64,000 nucleotides of DNA. Source: Fen-1254 sp963769605. GTDB taxonomy: Bacteria; Bacteroidota; Ignavibacteria; UBA10030. Under the pieces are notes generated by a model. The model was not told the DNA's origin and ran no database searches. It saw only the letters and a list, made by a program, of their open reading frames with translations. This document shows positions 33,329-41,404 of the stretch, in pieces. Position 1 is the stretch's first letter; each line of letters begins with the position of its first letter. The position numbers and the translations under genes are program-made. The stretch is from contig CAVYML010000009.1 of the NCBI GenBank assembly GCA_963769605.1, forward strand, positions 744,001-808,000, in the 5' to 3' direction.

Positions 33329-34758
33329 CGCCTCACGACATCGAGTACCTCGCCGCCGGAGCCGGTCAATTCGATTTCCAGCGGCATCTGTCCTAGCGCA
33401 TGAGTCGAGCACGAGAGACACGGATCATAGCAGCGAATTCCGGCTTCTACTCGGTTGAGAATACCTTCGGCAATTTTTCCTTTTTTCCCGTCGATAAAAT
33501 GCGTTGCAATTTGCTGGACAGTGCGGTTCATCGCCAGATTATTCTGTGCGGTTGCGATAATGAGATTCGCTTTTTGAATAACCCCGTCTTTATTCACGCA
33601 ATAATGATGGAACAAAATTCCGCGCGGTGCTTCCGAACAACCGATGCCTTCCGTGCGATTAATGGACGCCAGCGAACGAATATTCGTGCCGATGGTCGCC
33701 GCATCGTTGAGAAGCTGTTCGATCCGTTCCACAGCAAAAAGCATTTCAATGCATCGTGCATAATGATAATAAAAAGAATTGTTTACACATCCGCTGCTTC
33801 CGCCCAGCGCTTTGAATTCCCTGCGTTCCGCTTCTGCCAAAGGCGTTCCGATAAAATCGCAAATATTGACGCGTGCCAGCGGACCGACGCGGTACATTCC
33901 GTCCGGATAATCCATCGGCTTGTAATACGGAAATTTGAGATACGACCACGGCTCGACTGCTTCACCGAAATAGTCGAAATATTTTTTCGGCGGCAGCTTG
34001 TCGGCAATAACATTGCCGTCGCCGTCCATGATGCGGATTAATCCGTCATAGTGTTCAATACCGCCGTCAGGCGTTACGAGTCCGACAAACAACGAACGGA
34101 AGTTGCCGAAGGCGGGAATTTCCTTTACAAACTTTTTATGAATCTGCTTGATGGTCTTGAGCGCGATGGCAACGGTCTCTTTCGCTTCCGGGATCCATCC
34201 TTTGATATAATCCTTCTTCGCCGGGTCGAGCGGTTCGCGCACACCGCCGGGAACCGTCCATGGCGTATGAATTTTTCTTCCTCCCAGAATTTCAATTATT
34301 TCCTGTCCGAATTTCCGGAGCCGGATGCCGCGGCGGGCAAGTTCCTTGTCGGCAGCAATCAGCCCGAACACATTGCGCGATGCCGGGTCGGAATCGAATC
34401 CGAGAAGAAAATCGGGAGATGAAAGATGAAAGAAACTCAGTGCGTGCGACTGCAGGAGCTGTGCAAGCGTGAGCAGCCGGCGCAGACGTTCGGCAGTTTC
34501 GGGAATATCGACGGCAAGAATATCGTCGCCGGCTTTTGCCGACGTTATAAGATGGCTTGCCGGGCAGATTCCGCAGATACGCGACGTAATGCCGGGCATT
34601 TCCCAGAGCAGACGTCCTTCCGTGAATTTTTCAAAACCGCGAAATTCATTCACATGAAAACGCGTATTGACGACGTCGCCTCTTTCGTCCAATTGAATCG
34701 TAATTTTTGCATGACCTTCAATGCGGGTCACCGGTGAAATTGTAATTGTCTTCGACAT
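33325..34758 (-). CDS. hoxH: bidirectional [NiFe] hydrogenase large subunit HoxH
   Basis: A 477-residue catalytic subunit of a group 3d (NAD-linked) hydrogenase. Ni-Fe ligands: Cys62 and Cys65 in RICGICPASH, and Cys447 and Cys450 in DPCLSCSTH. All four are Cys, so it is not a selenoenzyme. The precursor ends with 24 residues after His453, the expected cleavage point for the protease encoded downstream. RIEGHAKITI near residue 12 is the L0 motif. It lies about 97 bp after hoxY. The enzyme couples H2 to NAD+/NADH in the cytoplasm. Confidence 0.97.
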   Translation of the reverse strand: MSKTITISPVTRIEGHAKITIQLDERGDVVNTRFHVNEFRGFEKFTEGRLLWEMPGITSRICGICPASHLITSAKAGDDILAVDIPETAERLRRLLTLAQLLQSHALSFFHLSSPDFLLGFDSDPASRNVFGLIAADKELARRGIRLRKFGQEIIEILGGRKIHTPWTVPGGVREPLDPAKKDYIKGWIPEAKETVAIALKTIKQIHKKFVKEIPAFGNFRSLFVGLVTPDGGIEHYDGLIRIMDGDGNVIADKLPPKKYFDYFGEAVEPWSYLKFPYYKPMDYPDGMYRVGPLARVNICDFIGTPLAEAERREFKALGGSSGCVNNSFYYHYARCIEMLFAVERIEQLLNDAATIGTNIRSLASINRTEGIGCSEAPRGILFHHYCVNKDGVIQKANLIIATAQNNLAMNRTVQQIATHFIDGKKGKIAEGILNRVEAGIRCYDPCLSCSTHALGQMPLEIELTGSGGEVLDVVRR

Positions 34759-34854
34759 AATCTTTTCGTTTTCCGTTCCAATACTTTCAATGAATAAATA
34801 CCCGGGAAACTGAAGATCTCCTCCCGGACACGTGATCGATAAAACCGGCGCCGA

Positions 34855-35391
34855 TCAACCGTAGCGCAAATACGCCGGAGAAAGCACCGGCATTTGACCC
34901 TGCAGCAGCGCACTGACGGTCGACCATATTTGTTCCGCTGTCGGGGGGCAGCCGTGAAGCCATGCATCCACTTTTATCACTTCATGCAGCGGGCGTGCAT
35001 TCTTCAGTAATTTTGCAATCGTCACATAATCGTCCGGAACACGCGGGTTCTTATCCGCCAGTTCGATATATGCACGGTGCGAGATGTCTTCGGTCGTAAA
35101 TTTATTGCGCATCGCCGTTACATTACCGGTTGTCGCGCAATCGCCGAAGGCAATGATGAATTTCGTGTTCTTCCGGATGATATGCGCCATTTCTTCGTTT
35201 TCCGAATTCGTTATGGCGCCTTCAACAAGCGCGACATCGACATTCGCAGGAAATTCTTTAATATCGGCTATTGGAGAATAGACCAGATCCATTTTCTCCG
35301 CCAAATCGATGAGACGTTCATCGAGATCAAGAAACGACATGTGACAGCCCGAACATCCTCCAAGCCATGCAGTTGCTACTCTGGGTTTCAT
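34855..35391 (-). CDS. hoxY: bidirectional [NiFe] hydrogenase small subunit HoxY
   Basis: A 178-residue subunit holding the proximal [4Fe-4S] cluster between HoxH and HoxU. Cluster ligands: Cys in WLGGCSGCHMSFLDLDE, GDCATTGNVTAMRN and LHGCPPTAEQIW. It lacks a Tat signal, in keeping with cytoplasmic group 3d enzymes. It follows hoxU by about 76 bp. Confidence 0.96.
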   Translation of the reverse strand: MKPRVATAWLGGCSGCHMSFLDLDERLIDLAEKMDLVYSPIADIKEFPANVDVALVEGAITNSENEEMAHIIRKNTKFIIAFGDCATTGNVTAMRNKFTTEDISHRAYIELADKNPRVPDDYVTIAKLLKNARPLHEVIKVDAWLHGCPPTAEQIWSTVSALLQGQMPVLSPAYLRYG

Positions 35392-35467
35392 AAGTAATTG
35401 TCTTCTTTCATTTTACATTTTAATGAGGGATTGCTATCCGCTGAATTCCGGCGGACGCCGCCGCCTG

Positions 35468-36205
35468 TTATTCATCTTCTTCTATATCGCTCGTAATCCA
35501 TTCTCGTTTGGTCCGCGCATTCACGATAAACTTCACGAAGCTGCGCTCTTTTCGCAATTCACCAACCGTTTGTCCTTTTTCCAGCAAGGCGCCGACCGGA
35601 CAGACACGGACACATTTGCCGCAGGAAGTGCAAAGCTGGGAATCGCCCCATGGCTGGTTCATATCTGAAATGATTTCGCAGTTAATGCCGCGCCCGGCAA
35701 TATCCCATACGTGTGCTCCTTCGACTTCATGACAGACACGTACGCATCGTGTGCACAGGACGCAGCGATTGCGGTCTATAACGAATTCCTTATGCGTAGC
35801 ATCGAGAGATTTAGCCGGAAATAAATATGGAAAGCGAACGTGATCGAGTCCGACTTCGTACGCAAGATCCTGCAACTCGCAGTGTCCGTTCACCACGCAT
35901 ACGGCGCATTGATGGTTGCCTTCCGAAGCCAGAAGCTCGACGATCATTCTGCGGTATTTTTTCAAACGATCAGTTTTGGTCCGCACGATCATTCCTTCAG
36001 CCGGTTTCGTCGTGCAGGCTGGAAAAAGTTTCGGCGATCCTTCGATCTCGACCATACACAAACGGCATGCCCCGAAGGGCGAGAGGCCTTCGAGATAACA
36101 GAGCGTCGGAATGTGAATATCGTTCGCGTGCGCGACATTGAGAACCGTATCCCCTTCGTGCGCGCTGTATTGAATATCATCTATTGTAAATGTTATAACT
36201 GCCAT
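35468..36205 (-). CDS. hoxU: NAD-reducing hydrogenase diaphorase subunit HoxU
   Basis: A 245-residue Fe-S protein related to the N-terminal part of NuoG. N-terminal [2Fe-2S] ferredoxin domain with LCYLEGLSPFGACRLCMVEI; then HQCAVCVVNGHCELQ (Cys-rich NuoG-type site) and two [4Fe-4S] motifs, NRCVLCTRCVRVCHEV and LCTSCGKCVRVCPVGAL. It passes electrons between HoxF and HoxY. Four bases separate it from hoxF. Confidence 0.96.
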   Translation of the reverse strand: MAVITFTIDDIQYSAHEGDTVLNVAHANDIHIPTLCYLEGLSPFGACRLCMVEIEGSPKLFPACTTKPAEGMIVRTKTDRLKKYRRMIVELLASEGNHQCAVCVVNGHCELQDLAYEVGLDHVRFPYLFPAKSLDATHKEFVIDRNRCVLCTRCVRVCHEVEGAHVWDIAGRGINCEIISDMNQPWGDSQLCTSCGKCVRVCPVGALLEKGQTVGELRKERSFVKFIVNARTKREWITSDIEEDE

Positions 36206-36209
36206 AGTT

Positions 36210-37871
36210 TCATTCTACCTTTGCTTTTACTGTGCGTCCGTTTGCGTCATCGGCAACAAATTCTGTAGCCCGTTTCAGTTTTGAAGTATATTCATCGCGG
36301 AAAAAGCGAATTGTGGAAAGCACGGGATTCGGTGCAGATTGACCCAGACCGCAGAGACTTGTCTCCTTTACCATTACACAGAGTTCCTGCAGAAGGACAA
36401 AATCCTCTTCCGTTGCTTCATTCCGGACGACTTTATCGAGCATCATATAAATATGCTTTGTTCCGACGCGGCATGGAATGCATTTGCCGCACGATTCATC
36501 CATGCAGAATTCCATAAAAAACTTTGCCACGTCAACCATATCGGACGTACTGTCCATGACGATCATACCGCCGCTGCCCATAATCGAACCGACGGTCTGC
36601 AGCGATTCATAATCCACGGGAATGTCTAAGTGTTCCTTTGGGATACAGCCGCCGGAAGGACCGCCTGTTTGCGCGGCTTTGAATTCCGAACCGTCGGGAG
36701 TACCGCCGCCGATATCGAAAATAACTTTGCGCAGGGGAATACCCATCGGAACTTCGATCAATCCGGTTCGATTGATTTTTCCGGCAAGGGCAAATACTTT
36801 TGTGCCGGGACTCTTTTGTGTACCGATGGCGGCAAACCATGCCGAGCCGTTGCGTACGATAGGAGCGATGTTCGCATACGTTTCAACATTATTGATCACT
36901 GTGGGTTTGTCCCATAATCCTTTTTCCGAAGGATACGGCGGACGCGGTTTCGGTCTCCCCCGGCGTCCCATAACGGAACGGAGCAGCGCTGTTTCCTCGC
37001 CGCAGACAAACGCGCCGGCGCCGATGCGGATATCGATATGAAAACTAAACTGCGATTCAAAAATTCTGTTTCCGAGCAGCCCGAGCCTTTCAGCCTGTTT
37101 GATGGCAAGCTTCAGACGCTCAATGGCAAGCGGGTATTCGGCCCGGACATAGACATAGCCTTGATTTGCACCGACGGCATAGCCGGCCATGGCCATTCCC
37201 TCAAGCACCCGATGCGGATCTCCCTCCAGAACGCTGCGGTCCATAAATGCGCCGGGGTCTCCCTCATCGGCATTGCAGACGACATATTTTTGTTCCGAAA
37301 CACTTTTACGCACGATATCCCATTTCAATCCTGTCGGATATCCTGCCCCGCCGCGGCCGCGCAAACCGGCCTTGCGAATTTCACCGATCAATTCTTCGGG
37401 CTTCATTTCGGTCACAGCCTTCGCAAGCGCCTCATATCCGCGGGATGCGATATACTCCTCAATGCTCTCGGCATTAATCTTGCCCATATTCTCGAGTACG
37501 ATTTTCTTTTGCGATGAAAAAAACGGGCCGTCTAAATCGATTTGATGCTCTTCTATTTTTTTACCATCGACAATATGTTCTTCGACAATGCGGCGCGCAG
37601 CCTTTGCATCGACATGCTGGTAGAGCGTGGTATCGGCGCTTTGAACGAGCACCAGAGGACCCTCGCCGCAAAGTCCAAGGCATCCTGTGCCGACGAGCTC
37701 GCATGTTTTTCCGAGTCCCTTTTCTTCAATCGCTTTTTTCAGTTCCGCCTTTACGCTCTCGCACCCACCCGAAAGGCATCCGGCGGAAGAACAGTATAAA
37801 ATACGGTTGGCATATAGCTTCTGGCGGCTTCGCTCGTTTTCCGCCGATTCACGGAGTTCGTCGATCGTCAT
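36210..37871 (-). CDS. hoxF: NAD-reducing hydrogenase diaphorase subunit HoxF
   Basis: A 553-residue NuoF-like flavoprotein. The first 110 residues are a thioredoxin-like [2Fe-2S] domain (YCSSAGCLSGGCESV, GTGCLGLCGEGPLV). The core binds FMN and NADH: LRGRGGAGYPTGLKW, VVCNADEGDPGAFMDRSVLE, GAYVCGEE-like GAFVCGEETAL. The C-terminal [4Fe-4S] site is DESCGKCIPCRVG and SLCGLG. It reduces NAD+ with electrons from H2. It overlaps the end of hoxE by ATGA. Confidence 0.97.
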   Translation of the reverse strand: MTIDELRESAENERSRQKLYANRILYCSSAGCLSGGCESVKAELKKAIEEKGLGKTCELVGTGCLGLCGEGPLVLVQSADTTLYQHVDAKAARRIVEEHIVDGKKIEEHQIDLDGPFFSSQKKIVLENMGKINAESIEEYIASRGYEALAKAVTEMKPEELIGEIRKAGLRGRGGAGYPTGLKWDIVRKSVSEQKYVVCNADEGDPGAFMDRSVLEGDPHRVLEGMAMAGYAVGANQGYVYVRAEYPLAIERLKLAIKQAERLGLLGNRIFESQFSFHIDIRIGAGAFVCGEETALLRSVMGRRGRPKPRPPYPSEKGLWDKPTVINNVETYANIAPIVRNGSAWFAAIGTQKSPGTKVFALAGKINRTGLIEVPMGIPLRKVIFDIGGGTPDGSEFKAAQTGGPSGGCIPKEHLDIPVDYESLQTVGSIMGSGGMIVMDSTSDMVDVAKFFMEFCMDESCGKCIPCRVGTKHIYMMLDKVVRNEATEEDFVLLQELCVMVKETSLCGLGQSAPNPVLSTIRFFRDEYTSKLKRATEFVADDANGRTVKAKVE

Positions 37872-38389
37872 GCTGCAACCTCCTTCTTCTGTTCTTTCCA
37901 GAGACGAATGCGCCGAACGGCTTCATCCGGAGTCAATTTAGGTGCTACAACGTCATCCAGTACGCCGACAGGAGCCAGTCCGCAGGAACCGACGCAGCGT
38001 GCGGTTATCAGCGATACGCTTCCATCTTTTGTCGTCTCGCCGAATTTGCAGGCGCATTCATGTTCCACAGCTTTTTGAATTTCGTTTGCGCCTTTTACGT
38101 AGCAGGCCGTTCCGCTGCAGACAACGAAGGTATGTTCGCCCTGTGGTTTCAAACGGAAAAAATGATAAAATGTCGCGACGCCGTACACACGGCTGGGGGG
38201 CAATTTCAACGCATTGGCAATATACATGAGCAAATCGTTTTCCAGATATCCGAAAATACCCTGTGCAACGTGAAGAATTTCAATAAGCGAGTATCCGCTC
38301 GCCTGATGTTTGGTAATTGCACGATCGAGCAGCTTAAAGCGATTATCGCCGCTCGGATGTGCGGTCTTTTTTCCATCTTGTTGAACCAT
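37868..38389 (-). CDS. hoxE: bidirectional hydrogenase subunit HoxE
   Basis: A 173-residue NuoE-like protein with one [2Fe-2S] cluster in a thioredoxin fold. Ligands: CSGTACYVKG and ARCVGSCGLAPV. PPSRVYGVATFYHFFRLKPQ is the conserved NuoE helix. Presence of HoxE as well as HoxF/U points to the five-subunit HoxEFUYH form rather than the four-subunit one. Confidence 0.96.
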   Translation of the reverse strand: MVQQDGKKTAHPSGDNRFKLLDRAITKHQASGYSLIEILHVAQGIFGYLENDLLMYIANALKLPPSRVYGVATFYHFFRLKPQGEHTFVVCSGTACYVKGANEIQKAVEHECACKFGETTKDGSVSLITARCVGSCGLAPVGVLDDVVAPKLTPDEAVRRIRLWKEQKKEVAA

Positions 38390-38473
38390 AACGATCTATC
38401 TCTTCATATTAGTGTAAGGAAAAAAATGAACAAGTGCGATTCACAGCATTGTATATATGCCCGGGAGAACAAT

Positions 38474-39127
38474 TTATGATTCTCTTGCGCGAATTTTTAA
38501 CCATTCACACCAAGCAGCAATGCCTTGATTCGCGGTGCACGATGTTTCAAAGACAGTCAATGCCGGATTGATACGCAGAGCATTGGCTTTCAATTCGGTG
38601 AGATTGCAGGAGAGATACGGCAGAAGGTCTATCTTGTTAAGAATAAGAACGGAAGCATTACGAAACATTGCCGGATACTTGAGAGGTTTATCGTCTCCTT
38701 CCGTCGTACTGGCAACGACGACCTTGCAATGTTCTCCAAGATCGTAATTTGCCGGACAAACCAGATTGCCGACATTTTCAATAATCAGCAATTGAATGCT
38801 TTGCAGATCGATGTTCTTCATTGCATCCCGCACAAGCTTCGCGTCGAGATGACAACCGCCGTTCGTTACTATTTGCACAACCGGCACATTATATTTTGCA
38901 ACACGCTGTGCATCAATATCCGTTTGTACGTCTCCCTCAATAACTGCTATTCGAAGGAAACCTTTTAATTCTTCCAAAGTTCGCTCGAGGATGCTTGTTT
39001 TTCCCGCTCCGGGCGAACTAACCATATTGATGACGAACACCTGATGTTTCTTAAACACCTGCCGGTTCTGCGCGGCAAGCTCTTCGTTTTTTTGGAGAAC
39101 CTTTCGCTCAACAGTAATTACACTCAC
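38474..39127 (-). CDS. hypB: hydrogenase nickel-incorporation GTPase HypB
   Basis: A 217-residue SIMIBI GTPase that delivers nickel with HypA. P-loop SSPGAGKTS (about residues 37-45), metal site NGGCHLDAKLV and NVGNLVCPANYDLGEH, base-recognition NKIDLLPY. It lacks both the N-terminal CxxCGC motif and the His-rich storage stretch found in some HypB proteins, so it does GTPase-linked delivery only. It overlaps hypA by ATGA and precedes hoxE by about 85 bp. Confidence 0.96.
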   Translation of the reverse strand: MSVITVERKVLQKNEELAAQNRQVFKKHQVFVINMVSSPGAGKTSILERTLEELKGFLRIAVIEGDVQTDIDAQRVAKYNVPVVQIVTNGGCHLDAKLVRDAMKNIDLQSIQLLIIENVGNLVCPANYDLGEHCKVVVASTTEGDDKPLKYPAMFRNASVLILNKIDLLPYLSCNLTELKANALRINPALTVFETSCTANQGIAAWCEWLKIRARES

Positions 39128-39486
39128 GTTACTACCTGTACCGCTTCTAAAATCTCAATTTCCGTCATTTCGAGTTCGGCGCCGGACAGTACCTTTGCGT
39201 CCGGGCTTCCGCAGGAATCACAGACGATGATTCCCGTTTCGTTTTCCGATACAACACCGCATATTGAACATTCAATCCGAAAAGGAACATGTTCAATTTC
39301 CAACCGGGCCTTCATGAGCGGCGTATCTGCAGTTATGGCATGAAAAGAAAATTCAAGAGAATCCGCCACAACACCGGCGACTGCGCCGACTTTCAACCGG
39401 ATCGCAGCTACATTTTTTACATTTACAGGGTCAACATACTGCTGGACAATCTCTACAATATGTTGTGCAATGGATAATTCGTGCAT
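39124..39486 (-). CDS. hypA: hydrogenase maturation nickel-metallochaperone HypA
   Basis: A 120-residue protein. The start at 39486 gives the N terminus MHELSIAQ; His2 is the nickel ligand, so upstream starts are wrong. The zinc site is ECSICGV and VCDSCGSPDAKVL. HypA hands nickel to HypB and on to HoxH. It is the first gene of the hyp-hox unit, which is divergent from the gene at 39737. hypC, hypD, hypE and hypF are not in the window. Confidence 0.95.
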   Translation of the reverse strand: MHELSIAQHIVEIVQQYVDPVNVKNVAAIRLKVGAVAGVVADSLEFSFHAITADTPLMKARLEIEHVPFRIECSICGVVSENETGIIVCDSCGSPDAKVLSGAELEMTEIEILEAVQVVT

Positions 39487-39736
39487 CGCGGTTCTATTTC
39501 TAAGCACCATAAATGCAGCAAAAAGTGTACCTGCAATTTTATAATGCTTTCATGTTAAAAAATACGAATTTCTTGCCAGATATGCAAAGAAAGATCTTTT
39601 CAATCCTTCATTCTTGGAATTCTGCTCCCGGCATCACCCTCCCGAAATATATATTTATGGAAACATTCCCTTCCGAACGACGTTTTAATAGAAAGAGAGA
39701 TAATCAATTGCCTTCATTTTTACGAAAGGATTTTTA

Positions 39737-40123
39737 ATGCAGAAACACTTTTTTTTCTCGCTCATAGTATTCTTCACTGCCGCATTTCTTTCCGTGACAA
39801 CAGCCCGCGCACAAATGCGCCGTCCGTCGCCGGAAGTTCAGGCTAAGACGCTTCAAGACAGTCTTCAACTTTCGGGCGATCAAACAACAAAAATCACCGC
39901 CATTTTGGTAGATGCACAAAAGGACCAGCAGGATGCAATGTCTGCAAATCAAGGAGACCGGCAGGCCATACATTCAGCGATGATGGAGATAATGAAAAAT
40001 ACGGATTCAAAAATTACAGCGCTTCTTACGCCCGAGCAGGCTCAGAAATATGAAGCAATGCAAAAGAGCCGCAGAGACCGTATGATGCGGCAGCGCCCGG
40101 CAAAACCGGACAGCACAAAATAA
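39737..40123 (+). CDS. small exported Spy/CpxP-like protein
   Basis: A 128-residue protein with signal peptide (about 1-25, ending TTARAQ) and a helical mature part rich in Gln, Met and Lys. LTPEQAQKYEAMQ near the end is like the LTxxQ motif of Spy/CpxP periplasmic chaperones; LQDSLQLSGDQTTKI is the first helix. It is alone between the hyp-hox promoter region and a terminator. A role in envelope protein quality or metal stress is possible by family only. Confidence 0.65.
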   Translation: MQKHFFFSLIVFFTAAFLSVTTARAQMRRPSPEVQAKTLQDSLQLSGDQTTKITAILVDAQKDQQDAMSANQGDRQAIHSAMMEIMKNTDSKITALLTPEQAQKYEAMQKSRRDRMMRQRPAKPDSTK

Positions 40124-40153
40124 TTACAGGTAACAACAGCATAAAGAGGATAC

Positions 40154-40182
40154 AAAAGGCGCTTTTCGAGGCGCCTTTTTTT
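40154..40182. terminator. bidirectional rho-independent terminator
   Basis: AAAAGGCGC / GCGCCTTTT stem of 9 bp with an 8-nt loop, followed by T-run on the plus strand; the A-run before it gives a T-run on the minus strand too. It ends both the 39737 gene and the rodA operon. Confidence 0.9.
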
Positions 40183-41398
40183 AATATTCTTTCCGGTGTG
40201 CATAGAAATTCATCATCAGTCCTCCCATCATCATCGCTGCAACGAGCGATGAGCCCCCGTAACTGAGAAACGGCAGCGGTATTCCGATGACCGGCATCAG
40301 TCCCATCGACATTCCGACATTTTCACAAATGTGGATAGTGAAAATTCCCAGCACTCCGATCATTGCAAGGCTTCCGAATCGATTTCGCATCATGCCCGCG
40401 ACGTGAAGCCCGTGAATAAGGAGCGAGAGATACAATGCAATAACGATCGACGATCCAAGAAAACCGAATTCTTCTCCAGGGACGCAAAAAATAAAATCCG
40501 TCCACTGCTCGGGAATGTAATTCAATTGTGTCTGCGTGCCATGCAAATACCCTTTTCCAAAAATGCCGCCGGAGCCGATAGCAATTTTCGATTGCACCAC
40601 ATTATACCCGGCACCGAGCAAATCTGCCTCAGGATTTAAGAATGTTGAAATGCGCTTTTGCTGATACATCGGCATGTGGTCATACACAAGCTGCACGGAA
40701 AGGCCTATGATGATTGCGAGACCAAAGACGATGGCAATGGCAAAATAATTTTTTCGGAATTTGAATAAAAGTATGCCTCCTGCTGCAATTGCAAGAAGAA
40801 ACGATATGGTTCCGAGAAGCGCTCCTGCGGCAATCATAATCGGTACCATAATTGCGATGAGGACAAAATTCGATGCCCCTGCCCAAAATAGCAGCGGCAG
40901 CATTGTTCCGAAGAACACGAGCATCGTTCCAAGATCCGGCTGCGCGAGGACAAGAATCATCGGAACAGTAAAAATAGCGACAGCTATGATAAGATGCTTG
41001 CTGTTCGCAAGGGAAATATTCGGCTTCGAAAGGTATGCCGCAAAAGCGAGTACCGTTGTAACCTTGGCAATTTCCGACGGCTGACCGCCGATGCCGCCGA
41101 CACCGAACCAGCTCTTTGAGCCTTTTATCCGGCTACCGACGACAAGCACAATAACCAGCACGACCAGTACGATCAGATAAAAAGCGAAGGCAAGCCGCTG
41201 AATAGTCCGAATGGGAAGAACAGCTATCGTAAGCATCAAAATCAATCCGAAAATTGCCCACAGGACCTGCTTGTGAAAACTGTACGCATTGTTGATATCG
41301 AATGTAGCGCTGTAAATTGATGAAAGTCCGATCATCAAGAGAACGATGCAAATGGCAAGAGTCTTATAATCGAAATATTCTTTGAAGTACGAATTCAT
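40181..41398 (-). CDS. rodA: rod-shape SEDS peptidoglycan glycosyltransferase RodA
   Basis: A 405-residue SEDS membrane protein with about ten transmembrane segments. It polymerises lipid II glycan strands during cell elongation. Seen: LWAIFGLILMLTIAVLP, QPDLGTMLVFFGTMLPLLFW, QLNYIPEQWTDFIFCVPGEEFGF-type loop (read as LNYIPEQWTDFIF and GEEFGFLGS) and PFLSYGGSSLVA near the C terminus. It is the last gene of mreB-mreC-mreD-mrdA-rodA, 6 bp after mrdA. Confidence 0.96.
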   Translation of the reverse strand: MNSYFKEYFDYKTLAICIVLLMIGLSSIYSATFDINNAYSFHKQVLWAIFGLILMLTIAVLPIRTIQRLAFAFYLIVLVVLVIVLVVGSRIKGSKSWFGVGGIGGQPSEIAKVTTVLAFAAYLSKPNISLANSKHLIIAVAIFTVPMILVLAQPDLGTMLVFFGTMLPLLFWAGASNFVLIAIMVPIMIAAGALLGTISFLLAIAAGGILLFKFRKNYFAIAIVFGLAIIIGLSVQLVYDHMPMYQQKRISTFLNPEADLLGAGYNVVQSKIAIGSGGIFGKGYLHGTQTQLNYIPEQWTDFIFCVPGEEFGFLGSSIVIALYLSLLIHGLHVAGMMRNRFGSLAMIGVLGIFTIHICENVGMSMGLMPVIGIPLPFLSYGGSSLVAAMMMGGLMMNFYAHRKEY

Positions 41399-41404
41399 AG
41401 ATTA

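Noticed and set aside
34855..35391. Complex I (Nuo) genes instead of hydrogenase
   Set aside because: HoxH carries all four NiFe ligands and a cleavable tail, and hypAB plus the protease are in the unit.
37514..38479. 321-codon plus-strand frame and others antisense to the hox genes
   Set aside because: They lie opposite hoxF/hoxE, whose Fe-S and flavin motifs are certain; the antisense products are Arg/Cys-rich with no family pattern.
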